Counted from the stretch's first letter, positions 1-5,734 are shown. The stretch: DNA of 6,004 nt from Pseudomonadota bacterium (GCA_023399105.1 JAEWQT010000230.1:1-6004); one strand, 5' to 3'. The notes: generated from the letters alone by a model not told the origin. A program made the numbers and translations.

Positions 1-74
1 TTTTGCTCCTGCAAAACCGGCATTTCCACCATCCATGGCGGTAGGCGGAGCCCCGCATCAGGCCGCCAACGGCC
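1..74. repeat. Cluster of palindromes, candidate intergenic repeat element (cut by window edge)
   Basis: Four stem-loops lie side by side. TTTTGC-TCCT-GCAAAA occupies 1-16. 26-41 forms, on the minus strand, CCGCCA-TGGA-TGGTGG with one G-U pair. GCGG-AGCC-CCGC lies at 45-56, and GGCCG-CCAA-CGGCC at 61-74. An outer GGCGG (37-41) could alternatively pair with CCGCC (63-67), enclosing the 45-56 hairpin. This density of dyads in a gene-free spacer is typical of REP-like or palindromic intergenic repeats. The first hairpin probably extends beyond the window. No ORF runs through it convincingly. Repeat status is inferred because only one copy is in view. Confidence 0.35.
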
Positions 75-104
75 GCAAAAAGCTGCTACGCAGTGACGGC
101 TAAA

Positions 105-122
105 CCAGCCCGGCAGGGCTGG
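105..122 (-). terminator. Candidate operon terminator hairpin after darP
   Basis: A perfect 7-bp GC-rich stem CCAGCCC/GGGCTGG (105-111 with 116-122) has a 4-nt loop, and a G-U pair can extend it on the minus strand. It starts 24 nt after the darP stop codon. On the minus-strand transcript it is followed by UUUAGCC, so the U-tract is short and termination would be weak or Rho-assisted. Position at the end of the gene series supports the call. Confidence 0.45.
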
Positions 123-146
123 CAACCACCATGCAGGCAGAAGGCG

Positions 147-659
147 TCAGCCTTCCATCTGCTCACGAATAAACTGGAACAGTTTCTTATAGTTGGTGCC
201 GGGCTTGGGCGGCTCTGAGCCCATTTCTTTCTGCGCATTGCGCACCAGATTACGCAGCTGCTGGCGGTCAACCGCCGGAAACTCTTCAATAAAGGCATTC
301 AGGCCAGCGTCATCACTGACCAGCCGGGTGCGCCACATTTCCTGTTGTTTGATGCGGCGGCCGTAGGCTTCGCTGGACGGGTCGAGCAGTTCCAGCCCGC
401 CGAGGATGGCATCGACGTCTTCATCGCGCATGATTTTGCCGATGAACTGCAGGTGCCGGCGTTTGGCTTCGTTCTGGCTCAGGCGGTTATTTTCTACCAG
501 GGCGTTGTAGAGGTTTTCGCTGATCGGCAGGTCGCGCCATTTCTTCGGATTCAGGTCAGCCAGTTTTTTTCCCAGCTGCTGATGGCGGTGCGCTTCACGT
601 TTCAGTTCGGATTTGCTGATGAAATCTTCATCGTCATCCTGGTAATCGGTATGTTTCAT
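147..659 (-). CDS. darP: DarP (YjgA), 50S ribosome assembly-associated protein
   Basis: DarP associates with late 50S precursors and supports peptidyl-transferase centre maturation in E. coli. The 170-residue protein matches the YjgA/DUF615 family. It has an acidic N-terminus (YQDDDEDF) leading into SKSELKREAHRHQQLGKKL, the central block AKRRHLQFIGKIMRDEDVDAI (about 65-85), and the conserved end DRQQLRNLVRNAQKE followed by KKLFQFIRE. It is all-helical and highly charged, with no membrane segment, which fits a ribosome-bound cytoplasmic protein. Its length is slightly below E. coli YjgA (183). It begins 14 nt after mgtE with no evident Shine-Dalgarno (CTGAATTCAACCTT before ATG), so it probably depends on read-through and coupling from mgtE. 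In many relatives a pmbA/tldD protease gene is nearby; none is visible in the last 146 nt. Confidence 0.95.
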   Translation of the reverse strand: MKHTDYQDDDEDFISKSELKREAHRHQQLGKKLADLNPKKWRDLPISENLYNALVENNRLSQNEAKRRHLQFIGKIMRDEDVDAILGGLELLDPSSEAYGRRIKQQEMWRTRLVSDDAGLNAFIEEFPAVDRQQLRNLVRNAQKEMGSEPPKPGTNYKKLFQFIREQMEG

Positions 660-673
660 AAGGTTGAATTCAG

Positions 674-2029
674 TCAGAGGACAATAAGGGTGGCTAATCC
701 CAGGAAGGACATAAAGCCGACAACATCACTGATGGTGGTCAGCGCCACGCTGCCTGCCAGGGCCGGGTCAATGCCCTTGGCTTTCATCAGAATCGGTAGC
801 ACAGCGCCGGCGAGCATAGCAAAGGTAATGTTGATCACAATGGCCAGGGCAATCACCAGTGAAATATAGGGGTCACTAAACCATAAAAAAGTGATCAGAG
901 AGATGACCAGCGCCAGGATAGTGCCGTTCATACCGGCAATCAGTACTTCCCGGCGCAGTAACCAGTTGATATTGGCGTTGCTGATATGGCCGAGCGCCTG
1001 ACCACGGATAACCAGCGTCAGTACCTGGCTGCCGGCAATGCCGCCCATACTGGCAACAATGGGCATCAGTACGGCCAGCGCCACAATCTGTTCAATCGTA
1101 TCTTTGAACAGGCCAATCACGGTGGCGGCGGTAAAGGCCGTCAGCAGGTTGATAAACAGCCAGACCAGCCGGCGGCGGCTGGATTTCAGTGCTGGCGCGA
1201 AGGTATCTTCTTCGTCATCCAGACCGGCCATGCTGAGCAGGGAATGGTCGCCTTCATCACGGATAACGTCGACCACGTCGTCGATGGTGATACGGCCGAC
1301 CAGCTTACCGCTGGCATCAATCACCGGGGCGGACACCAGATCGTGACGTTCAAAGACCTTGGCAACCTCACTTTCGTGCTGAGTGGCCTGAATAACCCGG
1401 GAGTCGGTGGTCATCACTTCGCGCACGGTTTGCTGCGGATCGCTGACCAGTAACTTGCTGACCGGCAGGATACCGATGAATTCATTCTGGCGGTTAACCA
1501 CGGCCAGGTTGTCGGTCATCGGCGGCAGGGTTTTGTGCCGGCGCAGATAACGTAAAACAACATCCAGGGTGATATCCGGACGCACCGTAATGGTGTCGGT
1601 GTTCATCAGACCGCCGGCGCTGTCTTCCGGATAGCCCATAATGGCTTCCAGACGCGCGCGGTCCTGATCATCCATGGATTCCAGAATTTCCTGGGTCACC
1701 CGTTCCGGCAGCTGTTGCAGCATGTCGGCGACGTCGTCGGTGTCCATGTCGGCGGTGAGGTCAACCACCTCTTCGGCGCTCATATCACTGAGGAAGTGGC
1801 TTTGCAGCTCTTCACTCAGGTGTTGAATCACTTCACCTTCGAGGTCTTTGTCGACCAGTTCCCACAGCAATTTACGGGCTTTGGGAGGCGATGATTCGAT
1901 CAGGTGAGCAACATCAACCGGGGCCAGACCGGAATTCAGGATGCGTTTGACCTGAGTCAGCGCGCCGCTTTCGAGGGCGGCGTTCAGACTGTGCAGTTTT
2001 GCTTTGGCTTTTTCGCTGTGTTGCGCCAT
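674..2029 (-). CDS. mgtE: MgtE family magnesium channel/transporter
   Basis: MgtE is an inner-membrane, dimeric Mg2+-selective channel whose cytoplasmic domains sense Mg2+ and close the pore when it is plentiful. The 451 residues show the full family order. An acidic helical N domain (about 15-135) contains MSAEEVVDLTADMDTDDVADML. A CBS pair follows (about 140-200 and 205-262), the second with LVGRITIDDVVDVI. A connecting helix leads to five hydrophobic segments (about 287-308, 314-342, 362-384, 388-415, 424-449). The pore residue expected in the last helix is present in TTISDVVGF (Asp435, aligning with Asp432 of Thermus thermophilus MgtE). The second membrane segment carries MPIVASMGGIAGSQ (322-335), where many family members have Asn instead of Ile331. 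The start is set by family length; the Shine-Dalgarno is weak (CCTGAGCA). It lies 150 nt after ptsO and 14 nt before darP. Confidence 0.96.
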   Translation of the reverse strand: MAQHSEKAKAKLHSLNAALESGALTQVKRILNSGLAPVDVAHLIESSPPKARKLLWELVDKDLEGEVIQHLSEELQSHFLSDMSAEEVVDLTADMDTDDVADMLQQLPERVTQEILESMDDQDRARLEAIMGYPEDSAGGLMNTDTITVRPDITLDVVLRYLRRHKTLPPMTDNLAVVNRQNEFIGILPVSKLLVSDPQQTVREVMTTDSRVIQATQHESEVAKVFERHDLVSAPVIDASGKLVGRITIDDVVDVIRDEGDHSLLSMAGLDDEEDTFAPALKSSRRRLVWLFINLLTAFTAATVIGLFKDTIEQIVALAVLMPIVASMGGIAGSQVLTLVIRGQALGHISNANINWLLRREVLIAGMNGTILALVISLITFLWFSDPYISLVIALAIVINITFAMLAGAVLPILMKAKGIDPALAGSVALTTISDVVGFMSFLGLATLIVL

Positions 2030-2179
2030 TGCTCAGGTCCGGAAATTAAGGGTCAGTGGTTCGGATTTTAGCGGTAACGGCCGTCCGGCACCACGAAAGA
2101 ACCTGAAGAATCTGGTTCAGTGGGTTGTTTTTTATGGCATCAGGCCAACTTTGTTGCCCTGATGGTGCTCATCAGAGGG
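2030..2179 (-). other. 150-nt leader between ptsO and mgtE
   Basis: This is the longest gap inside the gene series. Besides the alternative hairpins near its start, it holds a further weak stem GAACC/GGTTC (2099-2103 with 2114-2118). A TAAAAT on the minus strand (2065-2070) could be a -10 element, but no acceptable -35 is found 16-18 bp upstream. I see no recognisable Mg2+ riboswitch core, although I cannot fold the RNA here. No ORF with a convincing start fits. It may be a 5' leader allowing mgtE to be controlled separately from the PTS genes. Confidence 0.4.
2138..2177 (-). promoter_or_regulatory. Alternative stem-loops in the ptsO-mgtE gap (possible attenuator-like element)
   Basis: On the minus-strand transcript, hairpin 1 pairs CTCTGATG (2177-2170) with CATCAGGG (2164-2157): eight pairs including one G-U, with the loop AGCAC. 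Hairpin 2 pairs CATCAGG (2164-2158) with CCTGATG (2144-2138), and after a C-C mismatch (as written on the plus strand) four more pairs close on a 3-nt loop. The segment 2164-2158 takes part in both, so they cannot coexist. Hairpin 1 begins 3 nt after the ptsO stop, where a terminating ribosome would cover its first arm. No U-run follows hairpin 2 (CCATAAAAAAC follows), so it is not a classical terminator. It could affect mgtE expression or mRNA stability. Seen: the pairing. Inferred: any regulation. Confidence 0.45.
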
Positions 2180-2449
2180 TTATTCGTCTTCGTCAAAACG
2201 ACGGGCGAACAGATCGGTCAGGGCGGCGAGGGCGGCATCGGCGTCATCACCGCTGATTTCTACCTGCAGGCTGGTACCTTTACTGGCGGCCAGCATCATC
2301 ACCGACATGATGTTTTTGCCATCGGCCATCTGGCTGCTGCTGCCGAGACGGATACTGCTGGCAAACTGGTTGGCGGTACCGGCCAGTTTGGCGGCGGCAC
2401 GGGCGTGCAGGCCACGCTTGTTGATAATGAGCAGTTCCGTACGGATCAT
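2180..2449 (-). CDS. ptsO: NPr, HPr-like phosphocarrier of the nitrogen PTS (PtsO)
   Basis: NPr carries phosphate from EI-Ntr (PtsP, not in this window) to EIIA-Ntr, which is encoded two genes upstream. The 89-residue protein is a single HPr domain. The active-site motif GLHARAA places the phosphorylated His at residue 15 and the conserved Arg at 17, as in HPr proteins. At the position of the Ser46 that HPr kinase modifies in Firmicutes there is Asn46 in DGKNIMSVMML, so kinase control of that kind is not expected. The acidic C-terminus ends RRFDEDE. It starts 10 nt after rapZ. After its TAA stop the otherwise tight operon opens into a 150-nt gap with paired hairpins. It is equivalent to E. 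coli npr. Confidence 0.97.
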   Translation of the reverse strand: MIRTELLIINKRGLHARAAAKLAGTANQFASSIRLGSSSQMADGKNIMSVMMLAASKGTSLQVEISGDDADAALAALTDLFARRFDEDE

Positions 2450-2456
2450 AATGGTT

Positions 2457-2460
2457 TCCT
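2457..2460 (-). promoter_or_regulatory. Ribosome binding site of ptsO overlapping the rapZ stop
   Basis: AGGA, inside TGAGGA, lies 7 nt before the ptsO ATG, and its first base (plus position 2460) is the last base of the rapZ TGA stop. A ribosome terminating on rapZ would be placed on the next start, which suggests coupled translation. Confidence 0.65.
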
Positions 2461-3320
2461 CAGTGCACGCCGTTCAGTTCGCGGTGGCGAACCTGCACCT
2501 GCGGATATTGCTGGCTGAACAGCGCGCCCAGCTGCTCGGCCAGATAGACCGAGCGATGCTGGCCGCCGGTGCAGCCGATGGCGATGGTCAGGTAACTGCG
2601 GTTGGCTTCAATAAAGCTCGGTAACCAACGGCTGATAAAGGAACTGATATCGCCTTCCATCGCCAGCACCTGGGGTTCGTTACGCAGAAAATCGATGATT
2701 TCCTGATCGCGGCCGGTGAAGCGGCGTAACGCCGGGTCCCAGTAGGGGTTGGGCAGGTTGCGCACATCGAATACATAATCGGCATCAATCGGGACGCCGT
2801 GTTTGAAACCAAAAGACTCAAACAGAATGGCAATGTCGCTGCCGGATTTTCCCGCGACCCGCAGTTTGATCTGGCTGCGCAGCTCGTGTACCGACATGCT
2901 GGTGGTATCCAGCGTCAGGTCGGCCAGGTCGGCAATCGGGTGCAGCAGCTGTTTTTCCTGCCGGATGGCTTCGGCCAGAGAAATGTCCGGCCCTGTCAGC
3001 GGATGCTTGCGCCGGGTGGCGCTGAAACGCTGCAGCAATACTTCTTCGCTGGCATCCAGATACACCACATCCAGCTGATATTCCTCACTGGGCAGTTCGT
3101 GCAGCACATCATCGATATCATCAAAGGCGTGGGGCAGGTTGCGGGCGTCAATACTGACGGCGACCCGTGACAACCGGTCTTCACCTTCTGTCTGGTGCAC
3201 CAGCGCGGGCAGCAACGCTACCGGCAGGTTATCGATGCAATAGAAACCGAGGTCTTCCAGTACGTGCAGCGCGCTGGATTTTCCCGACCCGGAACGACCG
3301 CTGATAATCACCAGACGCAT
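2460..3320 (-). CDS. rapZ: RapZ, RNase adapter / P-loop nucleotide-binding protein
   Basis: In E. coli RapZ binds the small RNA GlmZ and hands it to RNase E, and it also binds glucosamine-6-phosphate. It thereby sets GlmS levels and the supply of precursors for peptidoglycan and LPS. The 286-residue protein has the family's two-part form. The N-terminal P-loop domain carries Walker A GRSGSGKS (8-15), followed by LEDLGFYCIDNLPVALLP, and a hydrophobic strand VVYLDA (85-90) as the likely Walker B. The C-terminal domain, the RNA- and metabolite-binding part in E. coli, carries FESFGFKHGVPIDADYVFDVRNLPNP (from residue 168) and GCTGGQHRSVYLAEQL (249-264), both intact. Whether a GlmY/GlmZ system exists in this organism cannot be judged here; outside enterobacteria the target may differ. 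It lies between ptsN and ptsO, the standard place, and its TGA stop overlaps the ptsO ribosome binding site. Confidence 0.97.
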   Translation of the reverse strand: MRLVIISGRSGSGKSSALHVLEDLGFYCIDNLPVALLPALVHQTEGEDRLSRVAVSIDARNLPHAFDDIDDVLHELPSEEYQLDVVYLDASEEVLLQRFSATRRKHPLTGPDISLAEAIRQEKQLLHPIADLADLTLDTTSMSVHELRSQIKLRVAGKSGSDIAILFESFGFKHGVPIDADYVFDVRNLPNPYWDPALRRFTGRDQEIIDFLRNEPQVLAMEGDISSFISRWLPSFIEANRSYLTIAIGCTGGQHRSVYLAEQLGALFSQQYPQVQVRHRELNGVH

Positions 3321-3325
3321 GTTGG

Positions 3326-3331
3326 CTCCTT
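3326..3331 (-). promoter_or_regulatory. Strong ribosome binding site of rapZ
   Basis: AAGGAG sits 5 nt before the rapZ ATG in the 19-nt ptsN-rapZ gap. It fixes the start so that the Walker A motif begins at residue 8, as in E. coli RapZ. Confidence 0.85.
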
Positions 3332-3339
3332 GTGCCTGC

Positions 3340-3801
3340 TCAGGCTTCTGTATTCAGTGCGCGTTGATACAGGCGGCCGGCATCGGGAGCATTGCGCAGC
3401 GCTTCCCGGTAGTCCGGATCGGTAAAATTCCGCGCCAGCATCGCCAGTACCTGCAGGTGTTCTTCGTTGGCTTCTTCTGGGACAAACAGGGCGAACACCA
3501 GATCCACCGGACGCCGGTCAACGGCATCGAAGTCAATGGCTTCGCTCAGGCGTAACAATACCCCAAAGGGTTGCTGACAGTGTGGCAGCCGGCAATGGGG
3601 AATGGCGATGCCTTCACCGATGCCGGTGCTGCCGAGTCGTTCCCGACCCAGCAGGCGCTCGTAAATATCGTCAGCGGAACTGTCCGGTATCTGACCAGCT
3701 ACAAAGCCGGCCAGATATTCCAGCAATTTTTTCTTGCTGGAAACCGGGGCGTCAAACAGGGTACGTTCCGGGATCAGAATATCCCCGATGCTGATGGCCA
3801 T
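3340..3801 (-). CDS. ptsN: Nitrogen-PTS EIIA component (EIIA-Ntr, PtsN)
   Basis: PtsN is the terminal phospho-acceptor of the nitrogen phosphotransferase chain (EI-Ntr to NPr to EIIA-Ntr). In enterobacteria its unphosphorylated form binds regulators such as TrkA and KdpD, linking nitrogen and carbon state to potassium balance. The 153-residue protein is a single PTS EIIA type-2 domain. The phosphorylated His is visible in GEGIAIPHCRLP (His69), and the second conserved active-site His in EEHLQVLAMLA (His115). Typical EIIA-Ntr features include the RERLGSTGIGEGIAIPH block. There is no transporter domain, consistent with a regulatory role. It starts 3 nt after the hpf stop and has no good Shine-Dalgarno, so translational coupling to hpf is likely. 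The next gene, rapZ, begins 19 nt downstream, and its partner NPr is encoded two genes further on. Confidence 0.98.
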   Translation of the reverse strand: MAISIGDILIPERTLFDAPVSSKKKLLEYLAGFVAGQIPDSSADDIYERLLGRERLGSTGIGEGIAIPHCRLPHCQQPFGVLLRLSEAIDFDAVDRRPVDLVFALFVPEEANEEHLQVLAMLARNFTDPDYREALRNAPDAGRLYQRALNTEA

Positions 3802-3804
3802 GGC

Positions 3805-4107
3805 TCAGTTATGACCGTGCTGACGATCCACCAGTTTTTCTTTGTGTTTTAACACCTGGCGGTCGAGTTTGTCGGTCATCTGGTCGATGGCAGCGTACAT
3901 ATCGTCATGTTCAGCGCTGGCGTGCAGGTCAGCACCGGCCACATGGATGGTGGCTTCGGCATTCATACGCTCTTTTTCAACGGTCAGAGTCACCTGGCCG
4001 TTGGTGATGTTGTCGAAATGACGGCTCAGGCGCGACATTTTTTCTTCCACATAGGTTTGCAGCGCTTCGGTGATTTCGATGTGGTGGCCGCTGAGGTTGA
4101 TTTTCAT
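3805..4107 (-). CDS. hpf: Ribosome hibernation promoting factor, short form (HPF)
   Basis: HPF binds the 30S decoding region and promotes formation of inactive 100S ribosome dimers in stationary phase; in gammaproteobacteria it works with RMF. The 100-residue product is a single S30AE/sigma-54-modulation domain. It begins MKINLSGHHIEITEALQTYV and ends in the conserved helix DMYAAIDQMTDKLDRQVLKHKEK, whose basic surface contacts 16S rRNA. It lacks the C-terminal dimerisation extension of long HPF, so it belongs to the short class (E. coli Hpf has 95 residues). It is the gene next to rpoN in most Gammaproteobacteria, which is why older literature calls it a sigma-54 modulation protein. The start is supported by AAGGAG 7 nt upstream. 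Its TGA stop is only 3 nt from the ptsN ATG, implying co-translation. Confidence 0.97.
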   Translation of the reverse strand: MKINLSGHHIEITEALQTYVEEKMSRLSRHFDNITNGQVTLTVEKERMNAEATIHVAGADLHASAEHDDMYAAIDQMTDKLDRQVLKHKEKLVDRQHGHN

Positions 4108-4114
4108 ATCCAGA

Positions 4115-4120
4115 CTCCTT
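4115..4120 (-). promoter_or_regulatory. Strong ribosome binding site of hpf
   Basis: AAGGAG lies 7 nt upstream of the hpf ATG on the minus strand. It is one of the two clearest Shine-Dalgarno sequences in the window and supports the chosen hpf start. It suggests HPF can be translated independently of rpoN. Confidence 0.85.
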
Positions 4121-4138
4121 GGTTTTTATGCTGGTAAG

Positions 4139-4153
4139 TTAAAACAGTTTTAA
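4139..4153. repeat. AT-rich 15-bp inverted repeat over the rpoN stop codon
   Basis: TTAAAAC-A-GTTTTAA is a perfect dyad centred on 4146 and covers the rpoN TAA stop at 4150-4152. With almost no G-C pairs it is a weak RNA hairpin and unlikely to terminate transcription. It might be an incidental product of the AT-rich junction or a binding site. It is the only AT-rich interval in the rpoN-hpf gap. Confidence 0.25.
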
Positions 4154-5643
4154 ATCAGTTGTTTGCGTTCGTTCGACGGCGGAATCAGCATGGCTTCACG
4201 GTACTTGGCAACGGTACGCCGTGCAACCTGAATCCCTTTGTCAGCCAGCAGTGCAGCCAGTTTGCTGTCGCTTAATGGTTTGCGGGCATTTTCATCGGCG
4301 ATCAGTTTTTTAATCATGGCACGGATGGCGGTGGAGGAACATTCGCCTCCGGTATCAGTACTGACGTGGCTGGAGAAAAAGTATTTCAGCTCGAAAATGC
4401 CCCGCGGCGTGTGCATGTATTTTTGCGTGGTCACACGGGAAATGGTCGATTCGTGCATGCCAACCGCTTCGGCAATATCGTGCAGCACCAGCGGTTTCAT
4501 GGCTTCTTCACCCTGTTCGAAGAAGTCGATCTGGTATTCGACAATTTTGGTCGCCACCTTCAGCAGGGTTTCGTTACGGCTTTGCAGGCTTTTGATAAAC
4601 CAGCGCGCCTCCTGCAGGTTATCGCGCAGAAAGGCGTTATCGGTACTGTTATCAGAACGGCGGATTAACGCGGCATAATCGGCGTTAACGCGCAGCTTGG
4701 GGGCGATGTCAGGGTTCAGTTCTACCCGCCATTCATCGCGCACGTTGCGGACAATAACATCGGGGATAACGTATTCCGCCTGTTCCGGACTGATGCCGGC
4801 ACCGGGCTTGGGGTTCAGTTCTTTGATTAACCGCAGCACTGCTTTCAGGTCGTCTTCGCGCAGTTTGGTTTTGCGCATCAGCGTGGGGTAATCACGGTTG
4901 CCCAGCAGTTCGATATAGTCGCCAATGACCAGACGGGTTTCTTTAAGCCAGGGGGTGTCGGCTGGCATCTGGTGCAGTTGCAGCAGCAGGCATTCGCGCA
5001 GGTCACGGGCAAACACGCCGGCCGGATCAAACTGTTGCAGCCGGTGCAGCACCGCCATCACTTCGTCTTCTTCGACGTTCAGTTCCGGGTCCATGCTTTC
5101 CAGCACATCCTCAACGGTGGTGTGCAGGTAACCGTCATCATCCACACCGTCGATCAGCATCAGGGCGATATCGCGGTCGGTATCGGACATGGGGGTCAGG
5201 TTCAGCTGCCACAGCAGGTGATCCTGCAGGCTGTCACTGCTGGCATGACGGGCGTCGTAATCGAAATCATCGTCGATAGCGCCGCTGTTGCCGGAGGCCA
5301 CGCCGGCGGTGGTCTGATAGGTATCTTCCCACTGGCTGTCGACCGGCAGGTCATCCGGAATCTGTTCCTGTGACCACTGTTCGTCCAGTTCCGGGGTGTC
5401 AGCACCCTCGTCGTGGTCGTGACTGCTGACTTCAGCGCTGTGTTCACTGCTGGCGGGTAAGGATAAGTCGTTCAGGCCGTCGTGTTCGGTTTCTTCCACC
5501 TCCAGCATGGGGTTGGAGTCGAGGGCTTCCTGAATTTCCTGCTGCAGATCGAGGGTCGACAATTGCAACAGGCGGATGGCTTGCTGTAATTGCGGGGTCA
5601 TCGTGAGTTGCTGACCCATCTTTAACTGCAGGGAGGCTTTCAT
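4150..5643 (-). CDS. rpoN: RNA polymerase sigma-54 factor (RpoN)
   Basis: Sigma-54 directs core RNA polymerase to -24/-12 promoters that need an AAA+ activator; targets typically include nitrogen assimilation, motility and stress genes. The 497-residue length is normal. Region I (about 1-50, starting [20 protein letters not shown]) is the Gln/Leu-rich activator-responsive segment. Region II (about 51-135) is acidic and variable. The core-binding domain follows (about 138-330), with [20 protein letters not shown] at 201-220. The promoter-binding helix-turn-helix is around 385-423 ([16 protein letters not shown]). The RpoN box [10 protein letters not shown], which reads the -24 element, is intact at 474-483. 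The start is fixed by the conserved N-terminus, although no strong Shine-Dalgarno precedes it (CACTGAAGCCCT). It lies 91 nt after lptB and 42 nt before hpf, heading the nitrogen-PTS cluster. No frameshift or missing motif is seen. Confidence 0.98.
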   Translation of the reverse strand: MKASLQLKMGQQLTMTPQLQQAIRLLQLSTLDLQQEIQEALDSNPMLEVEETEHDGLNDLSLPASSEHSAEVSSHDHDEGADTPELDEQWSQEQIPDDLPVDSQWEDTYQTTAGVASGNSGAIDDDFDYDARHASSDSLQDHLLWQLNLTPMSDTDRDIALMLIDGVDDDGYLHTTVEDVLESMDPELNVEEDEVMAVLHRLQQFDPAGVFARDLRECLLLQLHQMPADTPWLKETRLVIGDYIELLGNRDYPTLMRKTKLREDDLKAVLRLIKELNPKPGAGISPEQAEYVIPDVIVRNVRDEWRVELNPDIAPKLRVNADYAALIRRSDNSTDNAFLRDNLQEARWFIKSLQSRNETLLKVATKIVEYQIDFFEQGEEAMKPLVLHDIAEAVGMHESTISRVTTQKYMHTPRGIFELKYFFSSHVSTDTGGECSSTAIRAMIKKLIADENARKPLSDSKLAALLADKGIQVARRTVAKYREAMLIPPSNERKQLI

Positions 5644-5651
5644 AGGGCTTC

Positions 5652-5661
5652 AGTGATCACT
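5652..5661. repeat. Perfect 10-bp palindrome AGTGATCACT upstream of rpoN
   Basis: AGTGATCACT equals its own reverse complement. It lies between the candidate promoter and the rpoN start, 8 nt before the ATG, where a Shine-Dalgarno sequence would be expected. It could be an operator half-site pair or simply chance. I do not recognise a named regulator motif. Confidence 0.3.
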
Positions 5662-5681
5662 TAAAACGGCATTGATGTTGC

Positions 5682-5709
5682 ATTATACGTAAAGCCCACA
5701 GGGTGGGAA
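5682..5709 (-). promoter_or_regulatory. Candidate sigma-70 promoter for rpoN and the downstream operon
   Basis: On the minus strand a perfect TATAAT (plus-strand positions 5682-5687) is preceded, after a 16-bp spacer, by TTCCCA (5704-5709), which matches four of six bases of TTGACA. Transcription would start near 5675, leaving a leader of about 30 nt before the rpoN ATG at 5643. The site lies wholly in the gap between lptB and rpoN. A 5-bp inverted repeat, CCCAC/GTGGG (5695-5707), overlaps the -35 and spacer. The -35 is weak, so the promoter is inferred mainly from the -10 and its position. Read-through from lptB could also supply transcripts. Confidence 0.45.
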
Positions 5710-5734
5710 TCCTTGACATTGATGGGGTTATCCA

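Noticed and set aside
86..298. Minus-strand 70-codon frame overlapping the end of darP
   Set aside because: It is an out-of-frame shadow of darP that runs into the hairpin-rich spacer; its Cys/Arg-rich translation matches nothing I know.
345..869. Plus-strand open frame of 174 codons antisense to darP and the mgtE 3' end
   Set aside because: It runs across the antisense of two clearly conserved genes and their junction, its translation shows no recognisable family, and long antisense frames are expected in GC-rich coding sequence.
986..1453. Plus-strand open frame of 155 codons antisense to mgtE
   Set aside because: The Gln/His/Gly-rich translation is the typical mirror of a hydrophobic, CBS-containing gene; there is no independent support.
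2065..2070. Minus-strand TAAAAT as a -10 for an mgtE promoter
   Set aside because: Hexamers 16-18 bp upstream (such as TGGTGC) match TTGACA poorly, so it is mentioned in the leader entry but not called as a promoter.
2120..2518. Plus-strand open frame of 132 codons over ptsO and the mgtE leader
   Set aside because: It is mostly antisense to ptsO with a low-complexity Gly/His/Gln-rich product; no ribosome binding site or family resemblance is seen.
4972..5373. Plus-strand open frame of 133 codons antisense to rpoN
   Set aside because: It lies wholly inside the conserved sigma-54 gene and its product looks like an antisense translation.
5713..5718. Plus-strand TTGACA as a promoter -35
   Set aside because: No acceptable -10 occurs 16-18 bp downstream and no plus-strand gene follows.
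5670..5724. Eight-base direct repeat CATTGATG (5670-5677 and 5717-5724) flanking the rpoN promoter
   Set aside because: It is only two short AT-biased copies in a 91-nt gap overlapping other signals; chance is an adequate explanation.
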